Below are positions 11,780 through 22,770 of a stretch of DNA of 64,000 bases, piece by piece. The stretch is from positions 62,001 to 126,000 of the forward strand of contig JAJKFJ010020759.1 of the NCBI GenBank assembly GCA_027382625.1, given 5' to 3'. The notes under the pieces are model-generated. The model was not told the origin of the DNA. It ran no database searches and worked only from the letters and a program-made list of their open reading frames with translations. The translations under genes were made by a program, and so were the position numbers. The DNA is from Tetmemena sp. SeJ-2015 (Eukaryota > Ciliophora > Spirotrichea > Sporadotrichida > Oxytrichidae). Positions within the stretch are counted from its first letter, which is position 1. Each line of letters begins with the position of its first letter.

Positions 11780-12050
11780 TATAAAATATTGTAGCTCAAG
11801 AAAATAAGAGCAGATGAATTAGCAATAGGGGACTTATAACTGATTGTTAGAAGTATTGATATGCAGGTTCTAAAAGTCCCAATAAAAGACGAAATTTTTA
11901 TTATATCTTTTAGACATCTAAGAGGTGGAAGTTCCTCAAAATCTCATGGTCAATTTAAAGCTTTTGAGCGAATTATATGTGGTCGGCTAAATCATCATAA
12001 GTCATTAAGGCTATTGCGAAAAAGCACCAACTTTAAATGAGTTCAAAATT
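11780..12050 (+). CDS. Hint-like domain fragment
   Basis: The frame reads KKIRADELAIGDLQLI then about 60 further residues to a TGA near 12040. The I-R-A-D-E-L-x-x-G-D core is the turn repeated in all Hint-like proteins of this window (compare 24110, 28460, 49130, 50080). Only this C-terminal-type block is seen here; no signal peptide or N-terminal block was found in frame. It may be an MDS of a split gene or a fragment. Confidence 0.4.
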
Positions 12051-12271
12051 AATGAACAAGTAAGCAAGATTTTCATCCCAAAATAAATACTTCCATGATA
12101 ATGTTTGCAAATTATAGTATCAAAATCTATATTTAAGAAATATCCAGTCCGATTATGGATCTATTTTTTTAATTTCAACATGATCAAGCCAAAATTTTAA
12201 AAAATATTTAAATTTAAAGAAGGATTTAATACATAAATTTATTATCTATTATCTATTTAGGTGCAGCATAT

Positions 12272-14300
12272 TCATGAGTTAACTTTTCCTTCTAACATGT
12301 CATTCACTTTTACACTTTCTCCTTTTCTTTGATTTTTTGAATATTTTTAATCAGCCCACGTTTGAAGTCTTTGGATTCTTCTGAAATTTTGTTGTGTCTC
12401 TTTGAAAATTTCATTATTTATTCTCTACTGCTCTTGCTAGGCTTATTCTTTCATTTCGTAATACCAATCCTAGTCTTCATCTCCTTTTTTATGTTTAGTT
12501 CTATTGTCTAATATAACATTATAATATATGTAAGGTCTTCCTATGCTTAGTTTAGATATGGATTGGAGCTATTATTTCGCTCGATTTGAGGATAGCTGTA
12601 GTCAGGTAGGTTTTGCAAGAGCCTAGAGTAAGTTTAATTGCTTACGGAATCTTGAATTTAGCTACTCTTCCTAATACCCAAGGATTTCTCTTTAATCACT
12701 TTAACGATCACTAAAACTATTTTTTCCTTATTATGATAGAAAAAACGATCTGGTTATTGCTAACTAACTAATGCAAATGCCTTTGCTATAGTCTTTGTAG
12801 CTTGAGTTCTTACAATGATTGGATAGTCGATTAATCCACAAATGACTCAACTGTCTATTTCTTCTGCTTTTTCAAATCGCTGGCCAATTTGAACTGATCA
12901 AAAGTCTTAAAGGTGGTAATGTTCGCTTGATAGTAAGTGTGCTTCGGAATTATTTGCTTAGAAGCCAGCTGACTCCTTAGCAAAGAATGACTCTCCTATA
13001 AATTCTTCTCGTCTTTACTCAAATTTAAAAGGGTTCTTTACACTTAGCTTAATATAAAATCCAAGATAGAGTTAATTTACTTTCATAGCTGTCGAATTCT
13101 TTTTGAACAGAAGATTTTCTGTTTCCAATAACTGAGGAGGATTAATTCAGTAGTTTAGCTTATAGATTCTTGTAGTATTTTGAGTTTTTAAGAGTCTCAA
13201 ATTGCTCATAAGGATCTATGGTGTCCTTATACATCAATACTTTTCCCTATCTTAGCTTGCTGAGTTCCTCTTTGATGCTTAATTATTTCTTGATAATGGA
13301 AGAGTTCCTTGACATATATCTATCCGCTGGACCTTATGGATTTTATGTAATCGTTGGTAAGGACTATCTTTTATTCTCCTATGATTTAAAAATAAAATGA
13401 AATACAATAATTTCTTGAGAATGAGATTAGAGTCATTGACGAGTGGATGAGAGATGAAACCATTTGCTTAATCTTAGATCTTAACTTCCTAGCTTTACAT
13501 GTCTATTTACTACTAGTCCTCTTCATCATCAGAGTTTGAGTCTTCATTGCTTTATTCATGCTAAGAAGAGTTGAATCCTGGTTATCTAATGCTCTTTTGA
13601 TATTTGGAGAGTTGCTTGTTGTTTAATTGACTATGAGACCCCATGAGCTTTTATGCCTTCTTTTTTGATAACTTGATTAAAGGATTATTTACTTCTATAG
13701 AGATGATATCATCGATCACTAGTTTAGAAGATGGGTTAAGTTCGCTCTGATATGCAACTAGTGGAGCTTCACTAAAATTATAACAAAAATACCTCAAAAT
13801 CGTTATAGGCAGACTAAAAAAGGAGAATTTTTAATTTGACTGATCTTTCAAAGCTTTTTGCATTAGAGATCTACCTTCTATCTAGGTTGTTCGCTTTTCT
13901 TAATCCCTGTTTTATTATTTGAAAAACATGTTGTTTGTTTTGGGTAGAGCGCCTGAAGGTAGTGAGTTTTAATCTGCTTGTAAATTGTTTGAGTTAACTT
14001 AGTAAAAAGAATGGAATTTGAGACTGTTTCTTCTTTGAGAGCTATCTTCATGTTCTAAATTTATTAGATGAGCACCTCCTTCATCTTCGTAATCTTAACT
14101 TTGCTCTAATCCTATCATTTGGCTTTTTCTTCTTTCTTTCTAATTAGATTTGTTCAAGAAGCTGCTCAGATTATTTTGCCTATCAAGAACTCTACTCTCC
14201 TCCTTATAATTAAAAAACAATATCAATTGACTTATAGAAAAAATATAATTATAAACTGCTCAATAATCTCCATGCCCTTATTCGTTACGTACAGTTTCAT
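12272..14300 (-). CDS. 547-residue charged hypothetical protein, six IESs resolved
   Basis: Starts MKLYVTNKGMESRV (ATG at 14300-14298), ends ...KVNS with TGA at 12274-12272. Six pointer-bounded IESs (71, 42, 125, 62, 56 and 29 bp; 385 bp in all) interrupt it. Removing them leaves 1644 bp, exactly 548 codons, which supports the model. The protein is hydrophilic: a Gln/Ser/Asn-rich N-terminal third, an acidic tract (SNEDSNSDDEEDQQQ), then helical Lys/Glu/Leu-rich stretches (LSIKEELSKLRQGKVLMYKD; QELKLQRLQQRHLHQL). The C-terminal coil is very Gln/Glu-rich (WYYEMKEQAQQEQQRINN). No domain was recognised, no signal peptide and no convincing TM segment. It is transcribed divergently from the phosphatase with 182 bp between start codons. 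A nuclear or scaffold role would be a guess. Confidence 0.8.
12506..12534. other. IES, 29 bp, pointer GTCT/AGAC
   Basis: GTCT at 12506-12509 and 12535-12538 (AGAC on the coding strand). Removal joins NPYLNQAQED to NRTKHKKGDED in frame. Confidence 0.7.
12668..12723. other. IES, 56 bp, pointer TTCCT/AGGAA
   Basis: TTCCT at 12668-12672 and 12724-12728, same codon phase on both sides; removal joins IVFSIIIRK to SSQIQDSV. Confidence 0.7.
13014..13075. other. IES, 62 bp, pointer TTTACT/AGTAAA
   Basis: TTTACT at 13014-13019 and 13076-13081. Removal joins QKEFDSYES to KDEKNLQES; the IES shifts frame if retained. Confidence 0.8.
13285..13409. other. IES, 125 bp, pointer ATTTCTTGA
   Basis: A 9-bp repeat at 13285-13293 and 13410-13418; removal joins SNLILKK to QLSIKEEL. 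Confidence 0.85.
13771..13812. other. IES, 42 bp, pointer ACTAAAA; frame-neutral
   Basis: ACTAAAA at 13771-13777 and 13813-13819. The 42 bp are a multiple of three without TGA, so the ORF reads through. Removal joins QKFSFFS to EAPLVAYQ. Confidence 0.75.
14196..14266. other. IES, 71 bp, pointer TCTCC/GGAGA
   Basis: TCTCC at 14196-14200 and 14267-14271, phase-matched; removal joins the start MKLYVTNKGME to SRVLDRQNN. Confidence 0.65.
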
Positions 14301-14482
14301 TTTACTAGCTATAATCAGTAGTGGATATTTTATTATAACTTTAACTCTTGATTTTCCTTAGATGGAATTATATTGAGGAGTAATCTTATTGAAGTGGATT
14401 CGAATAAATAAATAATTTATTAAGATTAAAACAACCACTCGATATATTTTAGCATCAGTCTTATAGCTGGAGAATCACTCAC
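14301..14482. promoter_or_regulatory. divergent intergenic region between two start codons
   Basis: 182 bp of AT-rich DNA between the start of the 547-residue gene (minus) and the phosphatase (plus). It must hold both 5' flanks. No specific element was recognised. Confidence 0.5.
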
Positions 14483-15513
14483 ATGGAAATCATTGATTCA
14501 GATTATACAGTGGACTAAAGTAGTCCCTAGCCCTCAAATGAGCAGCAAGTCAAACCTATTTCAGGCTCGGTCATCCTTTTCATCAGACATATATTTAATG
14601 GCATATCTTCAAATAGTAATTAAATTAATGTCAAAGGTTAAATTATGCTTTGTACAATTTTATTGCCGTCTATTTTATAAGAATGATTAATTTTTTAAAG
14701 GAAGACACGGAGAGAGAGCTGATAGACATCCCGAGAGAAACGTGCAATTCGAAGAAATAGTGGATGCTCCACTGACCTCTATTGGAATTCAGCAAGCTAT
14801 TGAAACGGGTTACTTTCTGAAGTAGTTCCTCTCAGAAAATAGCTTCGACAGAGTGACTCTCGAGTGTAGCCCATATTTTCAACTATCAGAAACATTAATT
14901 CTCTTATTAATTCAATATTTGAGGGTGATGATGACTGCTAAACACATCATGGATTAGTTGGACGAGAGCTGTCCCTTAGTCAAAACTCAGATAAGAGTAA
15001 ACTACAATTATCGGGAGTGGTAGGATTTGCAAGACTACAAGACCGAATCTCCTCTTCCTAAATTACTTATTAACAGGCATAAATTGACCAGATAAATCAT
15101 CTCAGAGAATTAAATCAATATTAAGATAAATTTTTATCATGAGAAATACTTAGGTGGAGCAAAGATTATAGTCGAAAACGATCCCACAGATCCAGAATTG
15201 GACTAGATGTATCCTGAATCAGCAGAGTAGCTCCAGAGAAGGATCTAATCTGTGATTCAAGAATTTTCCGCTTCAAGTTCAGAATCCTCTTCCAGAAATC
15301 TACACATTATCTAAAATCTTACATCTATCATCCATACTTTCATTTCTCATTATATTGAGTCACGGAGCTTTAGTTAGAGGCCTGGCTTAATTATACTCAG
15401 GCAAGCAGATGGAGTACTACTACTGCTAAAAGACAGCTGTAGAGGTAGCAGATGGCAAAGTCATTAGACTCCTCTATGATAATGATGATTCTCACGTCCT
15501 TACAAAATACTGA
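14483..15513 (+). CDS. histidine phosphatase superfamily protein (phosphoglycerate-mutase-like fold)
   Basis: With two IESs removed (118 and 43 bp) the frame is 870 bp: 289 residues, MEIIDSDYTVDQ... to ...SHVLTKY, TGA at 15511-15513. The N-terminal catalytic motif is LFIRHGERADRHPE (phospho-acceptor His in RHGE, residues about 41-44). LTSIGIQQAIETGYFLKQFL and LECSPYFQ follow as in branch-1 members, where the usual SPxxR arginine appears replaced by Gln. The second catalytic His is in LHIILSHGALVRGLAQLY. Both histidine motifs are assembled only after IES excision: IES1 splits Arg-His of RHGE, IES2 lies four residues before SHG. Relatives include UBASH3/TFIIIC-tau55-type phosphatases; the substrate cannot be predicted. 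Next gene downstream starts 156 bp after the stop. Confidence 0.88.
14585..14702. other. IES, 118 bp, pointer AGACA, splitting the RHGE motif
   Basis: AGACA at 14585-14589 and 14703-14707. Joined codons ATC AGA CAC GGA GAG give IRHGE. Retention breaks the frame. Confidence 0.92.
15305..15347. other. IES, 43 bp, pointer CATTAT, beside the SHG motif
   Basis: CATTAT at 15305-15310 and 15348-15353. Joined codons give NLHIILSHGALVRG. Confidence 0.92.
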
Positions 15514-15669
15514 ATATCTTTAAATGCTCCTTCATAAAAGCAAAGGTAGCCCTATTTATTCAAAAGTTTGAAGCCATTCTAAAAATAATTTCATTACGTG
15601 TTTCTCTGCCATTAAATACTCGTAGAGTCAAATTCACTTAAATTAGGAAAGTTAAATTTGAAAATTAAA

Positions 15670-18600
15670 ATGGCCACTCCTTACGAGAAATTCCAACAAA
15701 TATTAGCTGCATAGAAAAGCGCAGCTGCAAGTCTGAATAGCTCAGTTAATCAAGGACTAAGCAACACCGATTCTTCATTTACCTTGGGAACTGCTAATCC
15801 TAACAATCAATCTACTGCATAAAGACCTACTCAAATTAAATTCAATAGGTGTAAAGTCATAATTATTATTTATAGCTATGTTTATATCCTTTCCAATAAA
15901 TTTTAACTTAAATAAATACTTCTTTCAAATAATCTTATACTTAACAAAAAATTAGTGAAATATGAATTATAGAGACAATCTATTTTAAATTAAAAGCTTA
16001 TACTTTATATAACAAATACATTTCTGCAAAAATGTTATGTAAGAAAGACAATTTGAGTTAAATTATGTTAATTTGGTTTCAATTGATTAAATCAACTATT
16101 TAAGGTTGATAATTCTATAAAAGAGATTAAAAAAATTATAAAGAATTTTATTTACTATTGCATTCGATTTAAAATTAGAATTTTATTTCTCAAAGAGATG
16201 GTCAACATGCTCGTTCTTGAGAAGATTTTGGCGGTGCAAATTAAAACTAGGCTCAAAAGATCTCTAATGTAAACCTAGACTCTTTTGCTAGAGCTCCAAT
16301 TGCTACCAATCATTATTTATCACACTTATTATTTTTTATATCCTATTGCTCAATAAAAAAGGCAAGAGCTGCTAAACAAATTAAACAATGGAAATATGTC
16401 AGGAAGGACCAACCAAAATCAAAGCTATGATAACTCATCTACTTATCAACAACCCGCCAACTAGAGATATATTCCTCAGCAAAACAAATCTAATCCCAAT
16501 AAACAGAATTCATCTAACTACACATCAAACATCAAGTCTTAAGATCTATTCAAGCAAAGAAATAAATCTAAAATTAATAAGACGTGTATACTTTATTAGA
16601 TAATTAAGTATATCTCTCCATCCGCAAAGTTAGCTCAGGAAAAGAAGCTTTAAAAGTCTTTGGAGCAAAACTTCAAGGCAGATAAGTTCGAAAATTTCTA
16701 AGTTTCTGGCAATTAAGGTAGTCATAGGAACAGCGGAGGATTCGAGACCGAGACAAGATCCAACTCTAATCGCCCTCAGTTCGACACTTCTCTTTTATTC
16801 ATAATTGTATATAAGAATATCATTGAATATTAATTATTCAGGAAGCCTAACCTGAATTAAACTTTTAATCCCTGGCAAAATAAGGGGCGAGGAGGCTATG
16901 GAGCAGGCAACAGATCTTTTTCTTCAAATGCTAGCAATCGATTTTCAGGGGGTAGAGGACCAAGTCTAATCTTCATCTAGCTATAATAAATAATCTCAGA
17001 TGTATATTATATTCTTCTTATAGTAGGTGAAAATACGATAGGCCTGCTTTTCCAAAATTTCTTCGATCCTGAGATCAAGGAGAAGATTAAGTAAATGAAA
17101 GATTCAAGGTTCGATGGAGAGAGCGCTATGTGGCTCTTCAGGAAAGATAGGATGAATGAGATCATACAAAATATAGGGGAGATGTGTATCGAAAAAGGAG
17201 TGCAGCTAGTGGACATACCTGAATTCGTGTACAATTTTGTGAAATGTAAAGTGCCTTTCGCTGATCTAAAAGGAAAGGCAAACGGCAAAGTTATTAAACT
17301 AGATTATATACAAGAAGCAAAATATTGAAGAACCTTTTTTCTCGTTAAATTGAATTAATCCTAATATAGCAATAAAGATAGTGAAATGAAGAAATAAATG
17401 ATATGATAATTATAAATATTTATTTATCAATTAAAATTAATTTAATACATTAAATTAATTGATTTAAGGGATAGAAGAAAGAGATTGAAAGTCTCCTTCC
17501 CTAAAGTTTTTACGAGAACCTCTATGATTTCTAAAAAAAGGGTGTCGAGTTGAAATTTAATTTTAAGGTTATTATGCTAGATTTATTATATGAGTTCGGT
17601 GTATAAAACTTTGGAAGACTTCTCTTAGGAGATGAAATGGGAGTAGGAAAAACCATTTAGGCTATTGGAATAGCCTATGTTTACAAGTAAGATTGGCCTA
17701 TGCTAATCGTAGCACCTTCATCACTTAGATTCATTTGGAGGGATGAAATCTTAAAATGGATACCCTCAATAAAAGAAAAGCAAATTCAGACTTTTAAAAC
17801 AGGCAAGGACAAATGGAATGAAGATGCTTGCGTTTTCATAATGACCTACGATCTTGCGAGAACAAGGAGCGAGGAAATCGAACAAAGATAGTTTAAAGTA
17901 TGCATAGCAGATGAAGCTCATTAAATTTAATGAATCATTAATTGTTAATGCTTAGGTTATTAAATTCTATTTTCAAGATTTACTTGAAGAGCAGAGATGC
18001 GAAGCGAAGTAAACTTTTGGTTCCCATCTTAAGCGTTGCAAAAAGAGTGATTGTGATCAGTGGAACCCCTATGCTAGCTAAACCAGTCGAAATGTATAAT
18101 CTGCTAAAGATTGTTCGCCCAGACATAATTTGCTCGTTCAAAGATTTCACCGACAGATACTGCAACCCGAAGGAAACTCCTTTTGGAATGGACTACTCAG
18201 GCAATTCCTGCACTAAAGAGCTGCATTTCCTACTCAATCAGTCAATCATGATTCGCAGATTAAAGAAAGATGTGCTAGACTAACTCCCTCCGAAGAGAAG
18301 ATAGAAAATTTAAGTGAGTGTTGAGGATGATAAGGTTAGGCAAATCAAGAAGATACTTAATAACATGAGAAAAGAAAATGATGGTGAGGACTTTGATGAA
18401 GATTACTTTCAGACCAAAATCACAGATCACATGAGTTTTGATGATTACATTGGAGGTGAGAGGAATAAGGCCAAGTAAGAAGAGGAAAATGGATTTATGG
18501 TAGCTTTCAGACTTTCAGGAGAAGCAAAATGCAAAGGCATCTCATATATTTCATAAATGTCTTGCTAATATATCAGAGACTTTATGGAAACGTTAATCGA

Positions 18601-20131
18601 GAATAATTGCAAGTTCTTAGTTTTTGCCCACCACAAGACTGTAATGGATAACTTAGATCCATTAATGCATATTTTGATTTCTATTTTCTAGAGCAGTATG
18701 TGCAATCTTAGAAAGTAGAGTACATTAGGATAGATGGAAGCACCCCAATAGAAACAAGGCATAATAGAGTGAAGCAATTTTAAGAGAATGATTCTACTCG
18801 TATCGCTATCCTAAGTATCACTGCATGTTCACAAGGTATCACTTTGACTGCAGCTTCGACTGTGCTTAAAATACATTGCACTTAATTGACTGTGGTGTTT
18901 GCTGAGCTGTATTGGACTCCTTCAATTCTGACTTAGGCAGAGGATAGAGCTCATCGTATTTCTTAGCAGAACTCAGTGAATATTTACTACTTGCATGGCG
19001 CTGATACTGTTGATGATATTTTGTACCCCATGCTAGCAGAAAAAGCTCAGGTGGTGGCTTCTTCTCTGGATGGCAGGAGAACTGATCTCAATATAAAGAA
19101 GATAGAGATGGAGGCCTGCTTAGAAGAAGTAAAGGAGCTCCAAGAGAAGGGCACTCTCAATCCTGTCATCACTAAGAAAACATCTATGGCATCTGCCAGT
19201 GAGGGCAAAACTAAATCCACTGGTAAAAGTAGTGGAAGTAAGGCTCCTAAAATAGACGACTTCTTCAAAAAGCAAAAGGATGTCACTCAGCTCTATAAGA
19301 AGCCATCAGTCAGCAAATCTATTCTATTTTTCTAAACGGAATAAGTATGAGGAGGAAGATATTGAAGAGGATTCAGATGTCAGCAAGCAAAAAAAGAATG
19401 CATTCTTTCATAATCGAGGAGTTGAATATGTTCTACATTTGAATTTTTAGAGGTTAGAAGGAAGAAAGTGATGATGAGGAAGAACATTTATAATAGTAGT
19501 TTAATTTATAGAATGCTATGTTCCTATGAGTGACAAAATAAATAACTAGAAGGCTGACGTAGATAAGACTTCATAAATCAAAAAGTAACAAATATTTGGC
19601 TTGAAGCTAAATCAACAAAGATAGAGTTCAATTCAAGATGATGAAGAGTAAGAAGGATTCAATTCTATCGTTTTAAGCTTTTTTAAAGGTATTTAGGAGA
19701 AAACAGAAATATCATCCTATGAGTAAAATCAAAGCTAGATTTAACCTTAAGAGTAAGGTGCTTTTGAATAAGATAAGGGATTAGCTCAAGACTAGTAGAA
19801 TCCTAAGAAAAGAAAATTCTAAGAGTTTTCTTCATCTTCGAAGAATAGCTAGAATTAATTCGAAAAAATGAATGAAGTTGCGGAAGAATCAAAGTAGATT
19901 CAAGAATAAGAAATTTAAATGAAGAGCTAAAACAAAAAAGGAAGAAAGAAGTCGCCTTCTGTACCAGTCTAAGAAAGCAGGAATTAATTGAATCAGAGAA
20001 AAAAGTTGAATCAAAAGCAAGAAAAGTAACCTTCTGAGAAACATTAGAGCAGCTAAGGGTCTAGTGAGAATAGAGTCCACACATCGGATCTGGATAATAT
20101 CTCTCTTAACTCTGATATTTTAAAAGATTGA
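15670..20131 (+). CDS. SMARCAL1: SMARCAL1-like SNF2 annealing helicase with HARP domain
   Basis: Start MATPYEKFQQILAAQ at 15670. The N-terminal region is disordered and Asn/Gln-rich (16230-16310, 16390-16980). A HARP-like segment follows (FFDPEIKEKIKQMKDSRFDG...WLFRKDRMNEI, 17058-17180). The SNF2 core starts with FQKKGVEF|GVQNFGRLLLGDEMGVGKT (Walker A), LIVAPSSLRFIWRDE, DEAH (17911-17922), ISGTPMLAKPVEMY and MIRRLKKDVLDQLP. The helicase C lobe has FLVFAHHKTVMDNL, YIRIDGSTP, VVFAELYW and QAEDRAHRISQ. HARP plus this core is diagnostic of SMARCAL1-type fork-remodelling enzymes. Residues near 19247 read PKIDDFFKK, close to a PCNA-interacting box but lacking its Gln. A long acidic Gln-rich tail continues to TGA at 20129-20131. 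At least seven IESs interrupt it; the region 15850-16230 and two tail junctions (about 19340 and 19430) are not resolved. Confidence 0.88.
16307..16385. other. probable IES, 79 bp, pointer CAAT
   Basis: CAAT at 16307-16310 and 16386-16389, same phase; removal joins APIATN to GNMSGRTNQ. Confidence 0.55.
16795..16833. other. IES, 39 bp, pointer TTATTCA; frame-neutral
   Basis: TTATTCA at 16795-16801 and 16834-16840. 39 bp without TGA, so the ORF reads through. Removal joins FDTSLLF to RKPNLNQ. Confidence 0.8.
17287..17477. other. intervening sequence, 191 bp (IES with pointer AAAG, or GT-AG intron)
   Basis: The HARP frame ends in TGA at about 17326 while the next block (IESLLPQSFYENL) is in another phase. 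AAAG at 17287-17290 and 17478-17481 is phase-matched. The same junction also fits a spliceosomal intron (GTTATT...AAAGAG). Confidence 0.5.
17547..17591. other. IES, 45 bp, pointer GAGTT; frame-neutral
   Basis: GAGTT at 17547-17551 and 17592-17596; no TGA. Removal joins KKGVEF to GVQNFGRLLLGDEMG, restoring the family spacing before Walker A. Confidence 0.88.
17925..17977. other. IES, 53 bp, pointer ATTTA, directly after DEAH
   Basis: ATTTA at 17925-17929 and 17978-17982. Joined codons give DEAHQIYLKSRDAKRSK, the Walker B motif and its normal continuation. Confidence 0.92.
18654..18688. other. IES, 35 bp, pointer TAGA
   Basis: TAGA at 18654-18657 and 18689-18692, phase-matched. Joined protein HKTVMDNLEQYVQSQKVEYI. 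Confidence 0.82.
18858..18887. other. IES, 30 bp, pointer GACTGTG; frame-neutral
   Basis: GACTGTG at 18858-18864 and 18888-18894; removal gives TAASTVVFAELYW, the conserved SNF2 motif V block. Confidence 0.92.
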
Positions 20132-20139
20132 ATTGATGC

Positions 20140-20445
20140 TTTAGATATATTGATTTCGGTTTGCAAATCTAAGATAATTTTATTCATAAAACTCTCAAAT
20201 AAAAAATTTCAATCTTTTATAATTTATCCTCTTACAGTAGAAATATAAATATTATTCATCTTCTATTGAGATCACAGTATTTTATACTTTATATCTTAAG
20301 CTATTTTTGTATAGAATTTGTAAATTTAATATATAAATTATATATCCTAATTTAATTTATTATTTCAGCATTCAATGTCTTTCTTTTTTCAGATACATCT
20401 CATTACTTTGATATTCTCAAGCTTTTGGGTGACAAATTGTCATTT
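20140..20445. other. AT-rich intergenic region
   Basis: Separates the helicase gene from the next MDS; no gene or repeat recognised. Confidence 0.5.
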
Positions 20446-20449
20446 TTTG

Positions 20450-20710
20450 ATGAGTAATACAGTTACTTTATTCCTTTGTGACGAAAAATAGTTTGGCGCT
20501 TTTCCTGGTACTAATCTAAAAGGTTGCACGATAAAATCTTCCAAATTTGAGCCGAAAGAGGTCGTCGACTTACTTGATATCTCTACTAATCTAATTGTGG
20601 ATCAATTTCCATATCCGGATATCGCTAAACTTAGCAAAAATTTGGGAAATACATAAAAGGGACAAGATATTGAAATGGAAGAATAGATTATAAGGAACTA
20701 ATCAATATGT
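20450..20710 (+). CDS. hypothetical protein, first MDS
   Basis: ATG at 20450 opens a frame of good protein composition: MSNTVTLFLCDEKQFGAFPG, then ...GCTIKSSKFEPKEVVDLL, an acidic middle and NLGNTQKGQDIEMEEQ. Codon use is far less AT-driven than the flanks. It fades into AT-rich sequence after about 20700, so this is probably the first MDS of a split gene; the continuation was not identified. Confidence 0.5.
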
Positions 20711-21609
20711 CATTTTTATATAAAGTTTATTTTAATGTAATTTTTAGATTATTTTTTGCAAAAAATAGGCGAAATTAATTATTTAAGTTTTAGTATTGGC
20801 ATATTTTTGCTAATACTTTTTAATTAAGATCAGTCATCACTTAAAATAATATATGAGAGGTTACAATTTAGAAATCTTAGATTCCTCCGATTTACAGTTT
20901 GTTCGAGGACAAGCAAAAATTTCTTGCTCCTTCTCGATCTCGAATATCAGTTTTTAATATATTTTTGTGGCTTCTTAATCATGACTGAGCATTCCAACAC
21001 AAAATAGCACCCCAACATATTTTTTTAAAATTTTTTTTTTACTAAATTAAATAATAGAATTTTTATTTTGGGCACATTTTAGTCAAGCAAAATTGATCCA
21101 TGTTTATTATAAATCCAATTAAATTCTCTAGTTATTAAGGCCTAAATTAATAAATAAAACTAAATTATTAGTGAATGGGTTCAAATTTAATAAAATAGAA
21201 AAAAGCTTACCTTGAAAGAGGAAATCAACCTCAGATCAGAATCAAATTAATTATCAATATAAATTAAATCTATAATTAAAGAATATTTACAAACTATCAC
21301 AAATTATGAAAAATCATTATTCAAGATATCAAAAGAAATTTTTGAATTTAAATATATTAAACTACTATAAGTTTGTTTAAACAATCTTACTATTTTTTAT
21401 TGAGAAAATTCTATTGACGTTTCAAAGTTTAAAAATGAGATTTATTACTCAAGATAGAGGAACTGGAATCCGTTTCTCTTATTCAAAAAATAATAATAAT
21501 TAAGCAAATTGTATGCAGATAGAACTATAACGAAGCCAAAATTCAATAAAATTTTGGATTACCTACTAAAATTTTTCAAGATATTAAGAGCTCTTTAATT
21601 AAATTTTTG

Positions 21610-22230
21610 TGAATAATAATGAACATATCGGATGAATCTAAAAAGTAAGATATATAAATATATAAACTTATTAAGAGGATCAAGACATCTGCTTTTATAA
21701 TAAAAGTAGATGAGGCGGAGTTTTTGGAGGTATAATTCAGCGTCTTTTTAATTTTATAGCGATAAAATTGCTAGAAGAGTGAAATTTTGAAATGAATTAC
21801 TGAAAAAATGCCCTCAAAGAAATCATATTTTAAGGAATATGGGCAAACTTAAATCACTTAATTTTTTTAAGAAAGAAGAAAGGCGGGAAATTAATCACAA
21901 AACTTAAGCACTGTGACTCTTTATTTTCCTTAATGGTGCTTATGTTAAAAGAGAAATCAAATTTTCCTAGATAATGATATAGAAAATAGACTACTAAATT
22001 AAAATATATAGGATAACTCCTCTTTATAAATTTATGATGAGTAAGTAGATGGCATGCTCAAAGCAAAAGGGGATTAAAAAATCATAGATTAAAACAAAAT
22101 AGATAACATAAGAAGAAGAAATATTTCTCAATTCGTTTTTAATTTAAATAAAGCCTCAAACAGTAATTCTTCCCCCCAATCATTAGCTAAAGTAAAAACA
22201 TCTTCACCCTTTCAAGATATTTAATTAGAT
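21610..22230 (+). CDS. hypothetical protein, several MDSs
   Basis: Three open pieces in succession change frame between them: MNISDESKKQDIQIYKLIKR...KVDEAEFLEV (about 21620-21735), NELLKKCPQRNHILRNMGKLKS (21793-21900) and a Lys/Asn/Ser-rich piece GMLKAKGDQKIIDQNKIDNI...NSNSSPQSLAKVKTSSPF (22030-22225). They look like MDSs of one hydrophilic protein with IESs between. No domain recognised; end not certain. Confidence 0.45.
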
Positions 22231-22770
22231 TTTATTAGTTGGAATTTTATTTTCTGTTTTAGTATTTAAATTAAAGATATTTATTTTTGAATGAAGAAAT
22301 CTAGAGTAGATTATGTATTACTTAAAAATTCACATTACATAGGATCAAGAAAGATTGGGCCTTTTATAAAAATTAATATAAAATTAATTAAGATAAATCA
22401 GAAGTTTCTTAAGATGGACAAATTAAATAGGTTATTATTAAAATCAAATTTAAATTGATCTTTTTATAAGTTTTAGCCATATTATTTTAATTTACTATAG
22501 TTTAGTGTTGAAATTCAAATTATATATTAAAAAAAGATATTTGATTATTTTAATTTATTAAATTTTTAGTGAATTCCACAATACAGATAGGATTGTGAGA
22601 ATATATTCTTTTTAAATATGGCAGGAATTAATCCCTTAAATTATTTTAAAGTATTTTATTAGGTAAACATATTTTTTTAAAATACCATAACTTAAAAAGT
22701 TTTAAGTTTTATTTATCATAATTTTTTTTAATTCAATTTCCTCAGAATTTTATTGTTTAGAAAAGGAAAA

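Noticed and set aside
17007..17288. Minus-strand ORF opposite the HARP region
   Set aside because: The plus strand carries the conserved HARP segment in phase with the SNF2 gene.
17925..17977. Interpretation as a spliceosomal intron
   Set aside because: No GT at the 5' edge or AG at the 3' edge; an exact 5-bp direct repeat fits an IES.
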